Shown one piece after another: positions 1 through 6,810 of a stretch of 13,359 nucleotides of DNA. This DNA is from an uncultured Christensenella sp. (GTDB lineage: Bacteria > Bacillota > Clostridia > Christensenellales > Borkfalkiaceae). Each line of letters opens with the position of its first letter. Positions within the stretch are counted from its first letter, which is position 1. The stretch is from positions 1-13,359 of the forward strand of contig CAJTQE010000049.1 in NCBI GenBank assembly GCA_910578655.1, read 5' to 3'. The notes below the pieces were generated by a model, which had not been told where the DNA came from, did no database searches, and worked only from the letters and a program-made list of their open reading frames with translations. A program made the translations under genes and the position numbers.

Positions 1-265
1 TATTGAGGACATTTCGATACGATAACTGATTTTCAGTATCATAAATACTGTACTCGCCATAATTATAACTCAAATAACGTATTGCTTGAAAAACCTGATT
101 GGCAGTAATTTGTACTTTAATTTCTTTTTCATTAACCTCATTCTTAAGAATTAAATCTTTGCTATATCGCTGCTTACCATTTTGCTCGATTTCTGTTAAA
201 CAAACATCACAGTAATCTTCATAATCTTCTATATAATTGAGTTGACAACGTGGACATTTTTTCAT
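1..265 (-). CDS. Partial zinc-ribbon protein of unknown function (N-terminal 88 residues)
   Basis: The gene starts at an ATG (263-265) preceded by a TGAGGA ribosome binding site six bases upstream and runs leftward off the window, so only the first 88 codons are visible. The N-terminus begins MKKCPRC and has two CxxC pairs at Cys4/Cys7 and Cys19/Cys22, a short rubredoxin-like zinc knuckle. After it comes a charged Glu/Lys/Asn-rich stretch with no motif I recognise. It is probably a host gene whose upstream region is the insertion point of the large element to the right. An extended -10 promoter lies about 60 bases upstream. The function is unknown; zinc binding is inferred from cysteine spacing only. 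Confidence 0.8.
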   Translation of the reverse strand, partial: MKKCPRCQLNYIEDYEDYCDVCLTEIEQNGKQRYSKDLILKNEVNEKEIKVQITANQVFQAIRYLSYNYGEYSIYDTENQLSYRNVLN

Positions 266-303
266 AACAATCCTCAAAATACATTTACAAATTTTAATAG
301 AAC

Positions 304-333
304 CCTAATATATTACTTAGGACAATTATACCA
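304..333 (-). promoter_or_regulatory. Extended -10 promoter with overlapping inverted repeat
   Basis: Read on the minus strand, positions 333-325 give TGGTATAAT, a TGnTATAAT extended -10 element; no good -35 is present, as is usual for this class. Just downstream, around the expected transcription start, is an inverted repeat CCTAA-8-TTAGG (304-308 and 317-321), a possible operator. It would drive the zinc-ribbon gene at 1-265. It lies outside the direct repeat at 361-396, so the flanking gene keeps its promoter after insertion. Confidence 0.6.
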
Positions 334-360
334 TAATAAATGTGACATACGTAGTCATAT

Positions 361-396
361 ATAAAAAAATTATTTAAATTTTTTAAAAATTTCTTT
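361..396. repeat. Left direct repeat of the element (putative attL)
   Basis: This 36-base AT-only stretch matches 9765-9801 at 34 of 37 aligned positions, including an uninterrupted identical 20-mer (373-392 and 9778-9797). The pair bounds the entire leftward gene block with its terminal hairpins. Similarity may reach further: CGAACCATATAA follows at 399-410 and CGAACATATAA at 9818-9828, but the right copy has about 14 extra bases before it. The sequence is low-complexity, so identity by composition is not excluded. It does not resemble the Firmicutes dif consensus. Confidence 0.55.
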
Positions 397-442
397 ACGA
401 ACCATATAACCCTAAAAATATTAAATCAAAATCCACTTTGAG

Positions 443-508
443 ATCGTGGCGTGTGCTTGTCTTGATACGAGGCGGCGCTTCGCGCCGCAGACAAGCACAC
501 GCCACGAT
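443..508. repeat. Nested hairpin with GCGAAGC tip (putative packaging signal or origin)
   Basis: A perfect 20-bp inverted repeat (443-462 and 489-508) encloses a second perfect 7-bp GC-only stem (472-478 and 482-488) around a 3-base loop. A 9-base unpaired bulge TGATACGAG (463-471) lies on one side only. On the minus strand the tip reads GCGAAGC, a sequence known to form an exceptionally stable single-stranded DNA mini-hairpin and reported from phage phiX174-type origins. The GC-rich hairpin stands out in AT-rich surroundings and has no following T-run suited to a simple terminator. Role as packaging signal or replication origin is inferred. Confidence 0.7.
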
Positions 509-530
509 TAACAAAACAAAACCCCAAAAA

Positions 531-605
531 ATAGAAGGGAACGGAATGGGTGTTCGCCGCTGAACCGCTTGGCGAAGCACCCATTTTTCCGTTACACCTT
601 TCTAT
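531..605. repeat. Second long imperfect hairpin beside the initiator gene
   Basis: Left arm pieces ATAGAAGG (531-538), AACGGAA (540-546) and ATGGGTGTTCGCC (546-558) pair with GGCGAAGCACCCAT (571-584), TTCCGTT (587-593) and CCTTTCTAT (597-605), leaving small bulges and a loop at 559-570. The total is about 75 bases. It lies directly downstream of the initiator stop and could act as the transcript end, as a replication origin hairpin, or both. Confidence 0.6.
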
Positions 606-631
606 TTTAATTGAGGGTGACCCTGTTATTA

Positions 632-1711
632 TTAATTACTCTTGCGTAGTTGCGCTATCGTTACCTTGCTTACCGTTCCGACATTTACCCCCTCATCCCA
701 ACATTTGAAATCATCGAAAAGTAACAGTTTTTTATCCTCTTGACCTATGGTACATACAATATCGTCTTCCATAATATCGGATATGAAAAATTGCGGCAGT
801 CCTTTACTATAAACTATCTTTTCCCCTGTCTTTTCCAAGTACTTCATTAAATAGCCAAGGGCCTCACCCAACAGTCTTTTATCAAGTTCTTTGAAATCGT
901 TACGTCCAAATCTTTCAGCAAAATATGTATTTTGATTTATGGTTTGCATTGCATGTAGATTAGTGCTATAATCGGTTACTTCTTGAAATTCGCCAACTAC
1001 AGCATTATCGGGAATATTAAAGAGACCATGGAAATGTAAACGCTTCCTTTCGGGAGAACGCTCCCATACACCCATATACTTCCAATTTCTTCTATAACAC
1101 AAATTTCTGAAACAGGTTTTCAACTGTTTTTTGAAACTACATTCCGTATGTTTTTTATCATCATAAGTAAGCGTTACGAAAAAGTTGAAATCGGCAAGAT
1201 TGGCTTTGCGCACCATTCTGACACGCCTACAAATCAAGTTGCGTTTTTTTCTTGCCATATTAGCGTCAACGTAATTTTCGGTAGCCGTTCTATCTTCAAA
1301 AAATGGCAACATTGCTTCAATTATCTTTTTACGACGTTCTGACCTTTTTTCATTTATATGCTCTCTATAAAACTTTTCAAAAAGCTCTTTTTTACCCAAT
1401 TTCTGCGTTATTTGGCACATATTATAGGGGGAATTATTATTTTCAACGCCTATAAGCGCATCGGGTTTTTCTTCCGGTGCGCTAATTTCATTCTCTGTAA
1501 AAGGCGAATCAGCCGCTTCCTCAGCAGATAATTCTTCCAACTGTGGCCACTTATTTTGCTCTGAAACAATTTCTTCAATATGCTTTTTACGCGGCTTAAA
1601 CGGACGTTCCGTATGCGGAATTGCTATATAATGACTGCCATCAAAATACACCTTGGTTTCGGGGTAAAAGCCGCCCTTGGGTTCAACTTGCTGCTGCCAA
1701 TTATAAGCCAT
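632..1711 (-). CDS. HUH-endonuclease rolling-circle replication initiator (G2P/ORF2-like)
   Basis: This 359-aa protein should nick one strand of the circular element DNA and start rolling-circle replication. Residues 177-185 read FFVTLTYDD, the usual motif 1 strand of HUH initiators. RLHFHGLF (224-231) provides the metal-binding His226-x-His228. YLMKY (287-291) supplies Tyr287 and Tyr291 three residues apart, the spacing of the paired catalytic tyrosines in phiX174 gpA and P2 gpA. Residues 1-150 precede the nuclease core and are acidic to basic with no recognised domain. The ATG overlaps the stop of the upstream ATPase gene by one base (TAATG), with GGAGG eight bases upstream, implying coupled translation. 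It is the last gene of the operon and faces the hairpins at 443-605, the expected site of its origin. It is distinct from Rep_trans relaxases of Tn916 type. Confidence 0.85.
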   Translation of the reverse strand: MAYNWQQQVEPKGGFYPETKVYFDGSHYIAIPHTERPFKPRKKHIEEIVSEQNKWPQLEELSAEEAADSPFTENEISAPEEKPDALIGVENNNSPYNMCQITQKLGKKELFEKFYREHINEKRSERRKKIIEAMLPFFEDRTATENYVDANMARKKRNLICRRVRMVRKANLADFNFFVTLTYDDKKHTECSFKKQLKTCFRNLCYRRNWKYMGVWERSPERKRLHFHGLFNIPDNAVVGEFQEVTDYSTNLHAMQTINQNTYFAERFGRNDFKELDKRLLGEALGYLMKYLEKTGEKIVYSKGLPQFFISDIMEDDIVCTIGQEDKKLLLFDDFKCWDEGVNVGTVSKVTIAQLRKSN

Positions 1712-3801
1712 TAATCATTACCTCCAATTCCGTAGAGTGCGTTTACAAAATAGCTGTTTTGCGCCTGTAACTCGTCAACGCTCGCGCGTTCAGTTAGATA
1801 CTCTCGATAATCATTAAGCCCGACATTTGTGCGCAAAGCCATATCGTTAAAATAGTCCGCAAAACAGTCCGTAGCAAAACGCTTACGGTAGATTTTTGCA
1901 CTCATAAGATAATACTTTTTCTTATAAATCTTACCGTCCATAGTGCCGCGTTCCTTTTCGATTTTAAGCACAGAATAGCCATAACGATTGTATATCTTGA
2001 TATTGCGTTTCCACAGCCAAAAGGTTAGACATTTTAAAATGTGAATTAGAAGTGTATTATCTCCGCGCCTAAAACGAAAATCGTAATACAGTCCGATAAA
2101 CTTATTGAAAGCCCATTCGGAAATCATATCGCCAATGGTATAGAAGGGCATAGCTAACTTCATTTCACCGCTTGCAGTTATATTTACAATATCACACAAA
2201 TCTCTTGCATCTGCGCCCCAGCTTTCAGGCCGTTGCTCGTCTGCAAAAACCTTTATAAACGGGAAATTATCAACCGTTGCGCTATGACGACACATTTTAA
2301 GCCAAGAATTGAACTTGTCGTTCTTTTGGTTCGCCTCGTCAGAAGACTTTTTCTTTTCCTGCAATTCAAGATTATTGCCGCGTTCCTTTCCTATTTCTGT
2401 AATGCCTATAACACCGAACTCGAAGCTGCCGGCGTTGGGGTTCTCGTCCAAAACTTTCTTGCCGAGCCTTAAAACGTCAAAATCAAGAATGTGAGCGTGG
2501 CAGCTATCCCGCCTGAAATTAGTAGGGAAGAAGTCCATAAGCCATAAAGGGAAATTACCACTGTCAAGCAACAGGTTGTCCTCTCTTATGGAGTAGTTGG
2601 AAACAATAAGACTGCTTTCGATTATGTAAATAAAATAGGCTTGCGCATACGTTGATAACACCTTGTAAAGGCCGTCCTCTTTCAAGCCGTCATCAAAAAC
2701 CAACCCGTAACGCTCGCTGTCATAATCAAAAAGCTCTCCACGCTCCTCTAATTCAGCAATCCAAACTTTAACGGTAGCAAGATTATAAACCCGTCCGTTT
2801 TCGATTTCAGCCTGCATAGCTTTCTCAAAGAGTATCCACGGAAAATGCGGGAATTTCATATCGTTCTTTTGCAGAATATCAAAGGCTTTCCGCCTAAACA
2901 TAACTTCCTGCGATAGTGCCATATCGGTAATTGCCGTAGTCTTTTTCTTACCCATTGAACCGCATGTTAAAGACACGATAGGAAGTTCATTTATAAAACC
3001 ACAGTTGCGCGCTTCGTAATGACGTAAACGCATTATTGCTATTCGCTTTCTGAACCTGTCAAAGAGCGGATAAATGATAAGAACTAATGACCACCACGGG
3101 AAGTAGACAAACGGTATTTTGAGGTCTGCAAACAGCTTTACAATCTGCGTATATACTGTGCTGTAATCAAACTCAACGGCAAAATAGAAATAGTAGGCAA
3201 GGAACTCAACAATGATTGTTGCAAGGTTGAAATTCAACACCCACATAATTACCCAGCATACCCAAATCCAGCCGTAAGAGCGGATAAACGCAACATATTC
3301 CCACACGAACCGCTTTATAGGTTGATATGTAAACCTCGAAATAAACTTAAATACTCGAAGCGGAACGGTATCAATACCGTGCTTGTTATTCTCGCGCTTA
3401 TATATAGCTTTGATAATTAGTATTAAAGCTAAAATGCAGGGTAATACTATGACCAAGATCTTTGCGATTTCAGCCATTACCCCCGATATATGTGCCAACC
3501 AACCGTTAAAATTGTTGCCGTTAAACAGCAAAGAGAAGTACTGCACTGAATTATCTTTAAACCCTTCAAAATCATTAGGCAAAGAAACTTGCGGCGTTTG
3601 TACCTCTGGAATTGTGTTGACCGTTGGTGTTATGTTATGGCTTATCCCGAACATTATACAAAAGTAATACGCCACCGATAATCCGAAATCTTTAAACGCA
3701 TACCCAAGCCGTATAAACGACGAGCGGAATACGAATGCGCCCAATAGTATAAATGCAATTGTAAGCGCAACCGTAAATATTATGTTTAAAGCTCTACGCA
3801 T
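1711..3801 (-). CDS. Multi-pass membrane ATPase, FtsK/HerA-like, candidate phage assembly (pI/Zot-type) motor
   Basis: The product is 696 aa using the ATG at 3799-3801, which has GGAGGG upstream; the reading frame extends eight codons further but without a better site. The N-terminal third has about four hydrophobic segments (near 4-25, 109-132, 178-212 and 229-247). A cytoplasmic ATPase-like part follows, with a P-loop-like GSMGKKKTT (281-289), a hydrophobic strand ending in TE (461-469) as candidate Walker B, and EQRPESW (522-528), like the QRP motif of FtsK and pI/Zot ATPases. In filamentous phages this protein drives virion assembly through the membrane. Here the membrane segments precede the ATPase, the reverse of Ff pI and Zot, and the P-loop glycine before Lys is itself Lys. 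A conjugation coupling ATPase is the main alternative. Its start overlaps the 32-aa gene's end by eight bases. Confidence 0.7.
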   Translation of the reverse strand: MRRALNIIFTVALTIAFILLGAFVFRSSFIRLGYAFKDFGLSVAYYFCIMFGISHNITPTVNTIPEVQTPQVSLPNDFEGFKDNSVQYFSLLFNGNNFNGWLAHISGVMAEIAKILVIVLPCILALILIIKAIYKRENNKHGIDTVPLRVFKFISRFTYQPIKRFVWEYVAFIRSYGWIWVCWVIMWVLNFNLATIIVEFLAYYFYFAVEFDYSTVYTQIVKLFADLKIPFVYFPWWSLVLIIYPLFDRFRKRIAIMRLRHYEARNCGFINELPIVSLTCGSMGKKKTTAITDMALSQEVMFRRKAFDILQKNDMKFPHFPWILFEKAMQAEIENGRVYNLATVKVWIAELEERGELFDYDSERYGLVFDDGLKEDGLYKVLSTYAQAYFIYIIESSLIVSNYSIREDNLLLDSGNFPLWLMDFFPTNFRRDSCHAHILDFDVLRLGKKVLDENPNAGSFEFGVIGITEIGKERGNNLELQEKKKSSDEANQKNDKFNSWLKMCRHSATVDNFPFIKVFADEQRPESWGADARDLCDIVNITASGEMKLAMPFYTIGDMISEWAFNKFIGLYYDFRFRRGDNTLLIHILKCLTFWLWKRNIKIYNRYGYSVLKIEKERGTMDGKIYKKKYYLMSAKIYRKRFATDCFADYFNDMALRTNVGLNDYREYLTERASVDELQAQNSYFVNALYGIGGND

Positions 3802-3892
3802 TGATTTGCCCTCCCGTGTAAACAAGATAGCTTATCAAAAATACAATAGCGATTAATATAGCTATTACAAAAATTCTTTTTAAGATTTTCAT
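3794..3892 (-). CDS. 32-aa single-span membrane peptide (candidate minor virion protein)
   Basis: A longer open frame exists upstream, but the ATG at 3890-3892 has a strong AAGGAG site seven bases away, and starting there removes an unlikely N-terminal extension that would run through the terminator at 3910-3956. The peptide starts MKILKR, continues with about 20 strongly hydrophobic residues and ends with a short polar tail (TGGQINA). Its ATGCGTAG overlap with the ATPase gene indicates coupled translation. Filamentous-phage minor coat proteins pVII and pIX are 32-33 residues with one membrane span, and the position between the adsorption-like gene and the ATPase matches gene VI. Length and position support a virion or assembly role; homology is not shown. 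Confidence 0.65.
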   Translation of the reverse strand: MKILKRIFVIAILIAIVFLISYLVYTGGQINA

Positions 3893-3909
3893 TCTTTTCT
3901 CCTTGAATT

Positions 3910-3956
3910 TAAAATATAACGCCGACGAAACACTTTGATTCCGCCGGCGCTTTTTT
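3910..3956 (-). terminator. Intrinsic terminator between the adsorption-like gene and the 32-aa gene
   Basis: The stem is 3920-3927 with 3942-3949 and a 14-base loop. On the minus strand the one imperfect position is a G-U wobble, while on the plus strand it is an A-C mismatch, so the structure is better on the minus strand. There it is preceded by six A and followed by TTATATTTT. The plus strand has a TTTTTT run but no gene ends there. It probably lowers transcription of the 32-aa, ATPase and initiator genes relative to the upstream exported-protein genes, as the central terminator does in Ff phages. Confidence 0.6.
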
Positions 3957-3972
3957 GTCCAATCGATTGGAC
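3957..3972. repeat. Perfect 16-bp palindrome GTCCAATCGATTGGAC
   Basis: A perfect palindrome starting three bases after the stop codon of the 734-aa gene and directly before the terminator stem on the minus strand. In RNA it can form a 6-bp stem with a UCGA loop; in DNA it is a symmetric protein-binding candidate. There is no T-run of its own. Confidence 0.6.
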
Positions 3973-3975
3973 TAC

Positions 3976-6180
3976 TTACTTTGAACCTCCACCCGACCAA
4001 TATGGATCAGACCAATCAATGTTATCTAAATAACTTTCAATTTCGTCTCTGCTCATTTCCTGTACAGGCTTATGCCCTAATGGAGTACTTGCCGATGACA
4101 TCCACACATTGTCGGGTAGTTTTTCAGTTTTACTATTACGCAGCTTTTGCCGACGTCTTACTTTTTTCTCGTGTCGGAGTTCTTGCTCACGCTTTTCCGC
4201 ACGCTTTTCCTTTCGCCGCTTGGCGGAATTGCCTATGCCCTTGAAAAATGCGCCTATGCACTTGAACGGCAGAACGACCACTTTGCCGACAACGTAAATA
4301 ATTAGCGGAGCAAACTTTAATAATAGCCAGATAATGATTATCAGCGCAATAATGCCTATAAGAATTTGCCACCATTGAAGGTTGTTTTTAGTCGTTATTA
4401 CGGGCGGCGCGCCGTCTGCGGCTATATCCATAGGCGACATAACAACAGGTATTACCGTATCGACGCCGTTCTTTGTAAACGTCAGGTCGATTATGTCAAA
4501 GTCAAGCTGCACCCACATTTGCATAAAGTAAGCATTTGTATCGACGTAATCATATCCGAACTGCGTACCTAAAAGCGTCCAATCACCTTTACCGCGTTGG
4601 TATTCAATAGCTTCGTAACAGGTGTAGTCGCTTTGATAATATCGGAACAGATAAACCGTTTCTTGCTTTCTTGTTGCCGTATCGTAGTAAGACTTGAACT
4701 CCGTATAGTCGCTTTCGTCTATATACAAATTTTTGCACGTTTCCGCTTTATCTGACTTTATATCGGCTTTTTCCACTTTCTTGATAGCCGACACAGTATA
4801 GGTGTTTGTGTTGGTTACGTTATAACCGCCGCCGACAAATTTCTGCCATAGGCTTTGGGATACAACTTCGTCCGTAAGCGTGAACTTATCGTCTGCCGAG
4901 ATAGTAATATCCGTAAAGCTGTCGGCAACGCTCTCAAATAGAGATTTACTGAACCTGTTATTTACCAGCGTGCCGCCGTGCTTTGCCGTGTATGTTTCAA
5001 AGTAGCCTTTTACGCCGTCTGCTTTATTGCCTATAAGCGTTTCTGCGGGTAAGGTGTATTTATCCGCGTCTCCGCTCGCGTCCAAAAAACAATACTGTAA
5101 ATTCGTAATCCGCTTTTTCGAGTTGGTATAGTGCGCGTTATCGTTATAGCTAACAAACGCGGAACCGTAGGACGCATTATTCCACGACGCGCTTTCGTTA
5201 TAAGCACCGGCAATTAAGGCGTATCTAATGGGCGAATTATCGTCCTTTGCGTATGTGAACTTGCCGCCGTCAACTTCTTGTCCGACATACGGTAGAATAT
5301 CGTCATAAACCGCCTTATTGCCCGTTACCAAAACAGGATTAGTTAAAGCGTTCAGCCATGTTGCGTGAACTGCCGTCATTTCGACGTAGTCGTTTATAAT
5401 GCTGTTCGGCACAGAAAAATAGACGGAGTGCAGAGTATCGCGGGCGTATGCTTCGCCGTTCGTTCCTTTGGGGCGGTAATAGGTAGAATGCACGTCCAGC
5501 GTTAAATACTTATTGAACCCATCAACCTTACAAGAAAGCGTATCGCTTGCCGCCAGCTCCGAACCGTAGCCGAGCGCATAACCTTTATAAGTATAAGTTT
5601 GTCCGCAAGCGTATTCCGTAACCACATTTTTGACGGATAATTCAATACCGCTTATTTTGTAAACACGGCTGTTTTCGTCAACTTCACGCAGAATTGCCGA
5701 ACGCTCGGCTTCCGATAGCTTTACTTTGAATTTCCAGAACCGTCCTTCATAGCCTGCGTCGGTTGAGTAGTTTATAAATTCCAGCGTGTACTTTGAATAA
5801 CTCGCTTTGCTACCGTATGTAAGTTGAATTTTGTTGCGCACAGACGACATATCGAAGGCGACGTCTTGCGGATTATAAACGTAAACATAAAGACCGTAAT
5901 CCGCTTGCTTTTCGGCGTAGTAGGAATAACAGAACTCCACAAAAGAAATTATCTGCGGCTTACCGTTCGAGTTATGCGGATAGTCCGCTAAATCAAATTC
6001 CTTACCGCCGATCGTTGCGCCTTTCAGGTTGTTCAGTACATTTGTGCTTTCGTAGGTTGCTTGTACGCTCTCTGCGGCGTCGGCAGATGCGGACAAGTTT
6101 CCCTGTCCGCACATTACCGCTACAACGCACAAAACGAACGCAAGCAAAGCATATAAAAACCGTTTTGTAATCGCTCTCAT
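3976..6180 (-). CDS. 734-aa exported protein with C-terminal membrane anchor (adsorption/pIII-like candidate)
   Basis: The N-terminus (MRAITKRFLYALLAFVLCVV) is a signal peptide with likely cleavage after the ADA near residue 35. About 560 extracellular residues follow, rich in Tyr, Asn, Ser, Thr and Asp with alternating beta-type patterns and no domain I can name. WWQILIGIIALIIIIWLLLK (603-622) is a membrane anchor, followed by a very basic segment (654-682) and a short acidic C-terminal tail ending SDPYWSGGGSK. It is the largest gene of the element and sits where gene III sits in Ff phages, upstream of the ATPase. That placement and topology suggest the host-recognition or virion-release protein, but pIII has only a few cytoplasmic residues, whereas here about 105 lie inside. 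The ribosome binding site (AAGGCGGTG) is modest; the gene starts 11 bases after the 198-aa gene's stop. Confidence 0.6.
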   Translation of the reverse strand: MRAITKRFLYALLAFVLCVVAVMCGQGNLSASADAAESVQATYESTNVLNNLKGATIGGKEFDLADYPHNSNGKPQIISFVEFCYSYYAEKQADYGLYVYVYNPQDVAFDMSSVRNKIQLTYGSKASYSKYTLEFINYSTDAGYEGRFWKFKVKLSEAERSAILREVDENSRVYKISGIELSVKNVVTEYACGQTYTYKGYALGYGSELAASDTLSCKVDGFNKYLTLDVHSTYYRPKGTNGEAYARDTLHSVYFSVPNSIINDYVEMTAVHATWLNALTNPVLVTGNKAVYDDILPYVGQEVDGGKFTYAKDDNSPIRYALIAGAYNESASWNNASYGSAFVSYNDNAHYTNSKKRITNLQYCFLDASGDADKYTLPAETLIGNKADGVKGYFETYTAKHGGTLVNNRFSKSLFESVADSFTDITISADDKFTLTDEVVSQSLWQKFVGGGYNVTNTNTYTVSAIKKVEKADIKSDKAETCKNLYIDESDYTEFKSYYDTATRKQETVYLFRYYQSDYTCYEAIEYQRGKGDWTLLGTQFGYDYVDTNAYFMQMWVQLDFDIIDLTFTKNGVDTVIPVVMSPMDIAADGAPPVITTKNNLQWWQILIGIIALIIIIWLLLKFAPLIIYVVGKVVVLPFKCIGAFFKGIGNSAKRRKEKRAEKREQELRHEKKVRRRQKLRNSKTEKLPDNVWMSSASTPLGHKPVQEMSRDEIESYLDNIDWSDPYWSGGGSK

Positions 6181-6191
6181 TCGCCACCGCC

Positions 6192-6788
6192 TTACGTACC
6201 GCTAAACACTATTTCTGATTTGTCGAGCGTAACGTCTTTAACGGTCACACTTGAAACACCGAAATTGATTTTGTACGTTACTTTACCGTTGTAAGACGAG
6301 ATGACCAGACAAAACGGCATAGGATTCTTTACTTCTGCGTCGTCAGGAACAGTAACTTGCTTTTCGTCATGAATTATGGATAACGCTTTCTGAAGGTTAA
6401 ATTCTTTTGGCATTTCCAACTCAAATGACGTATCGCTTTTCGAAATGATAAAGCACGAAGTGAAGTCGCTTATTTTGGAAAACAAATATCTTTCACCGTC
6501 AGCTTCATAATCGAAATCACTTTCCATATTAGGCGTTACCTTAACGGAATACCCCTTCGGCTCGGAATCTTCTTTATCGAAAGTGTATTTAACGTTAAAC
6601 TTATGCTTTTGTCCGCTTGCTAACGTCATTTCGTTATATTCCGTTAAAATTTGTTTTCCGTCGTACTCGATATAAAAGGTTTTGAAATCCTCGTTAAAGC
6701 CGTTTGTAAACTTATAGACAAGTCCGATACCCAATACAACAACAAGGGCTATCGCTACGTAGGCGATTATTTTGGCAATCGTTTTCAT
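6192..6788 (-). CDS. 198-aa membrane-anchored exported beta-rich protein, unknown function
   Basis: An N-terminal hydrophobic segment (residues 4-26) serves as an uncleaved anchor or signal; the rest is extracellular, acidic and beta-rich with no recognised catalytic motif. The last residues, VTLDKSEIVF near the end, resemble the opening strand of a bacterial Ig-like (Big_2) domain, yet the protein stops there. The neighbouring 343-aa protein ends in the same kind of sequence. The ATG is preceded by AGGGGGTG. It lies 22 bases after the 343-aa gene and 11 before the 734-aa gene in one operon, in the region where filamentous phages keep coat genes. Its size is not that of a coat protein. A virion or surface role is inferred from position only. 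Confidence 0.6.
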   Translation of the reverse strand: MKTIAKIIAYVAIALVVVLGIGLVYKFTNGFNEDFKTFYIEYDGKQILTEYNEMTLASGQKHKFNVKYTFDKEDSEPKGYSVKVTPNMESDFDYEADGERYLFSKISDFTSCFIISKSDTSFELEMPKEFNLQKALSIIHDEKQVTVPDDAEVKNPMPFCLVISSYNGKVTYKINFGVSSVTVKDVTLDKSEIVFSGT

Positions 6789-6810
6789 TGCAGCACCCCC
6801 TTATCTTGCA

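Larger units (their letters stand above)
397..631. other. Noncoding intergenic region of the element (putative replication origin and packaging region)
   Basis: There is no credible gene between the left repeat and the initiator stop codon. The stretch contains two long adjacent hairpins (443-508 and 531-605) and a small palindrome AGGGTGACCCT at 614-624 just after the stop codon. In Ff phages the stretch beside gene II holds the packaging signal and both replication origins as a row of hairpins, and this region sits in the same place relative to the initiator gene. If the viral strand has the sense of the mRNAs, it corresponds to the minus strand here. Confidence 0.6.

Noticed and set aside
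395..580. Minus-strand 61-codon frame with a hydrophobic stretch, considered as a missing coat protein
   Set aside because: It starts at GTG without a ribosome binding site and is translated through the arms of both hairpins, so the hydrophobic run is a by-product of the inverted repeats.
1711..3801. Conjugative element (FtsK/VirD4 coupling protein plus relaxase) instead of phage
   Set aside because: No VirB4-like ATPase, VirB6/B8, peptidoglycan hydrolase or Rep_trans relaxase is visible in the 9.4 kb; the SSB-like gene, anchored exported genes and hairpin region fit a filamentous phage better. It remains the main alternative.
3976..6180. Several frames of 60-87 codons on the plus strand and in other minus frames inside the 734-aa gene
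   Set aside because: They lack ribosome binding sites and lie entirely inside a long gene with a convincing signal peptide and anchor.
3976..6180. Lipoprotein signal at Cys24 of the 734-aa protein
   Set aside because: The residue before Cys is Met, not Gly, Ala or Ser, so the lipobox is poor; an AxA-type cleavage site follows.
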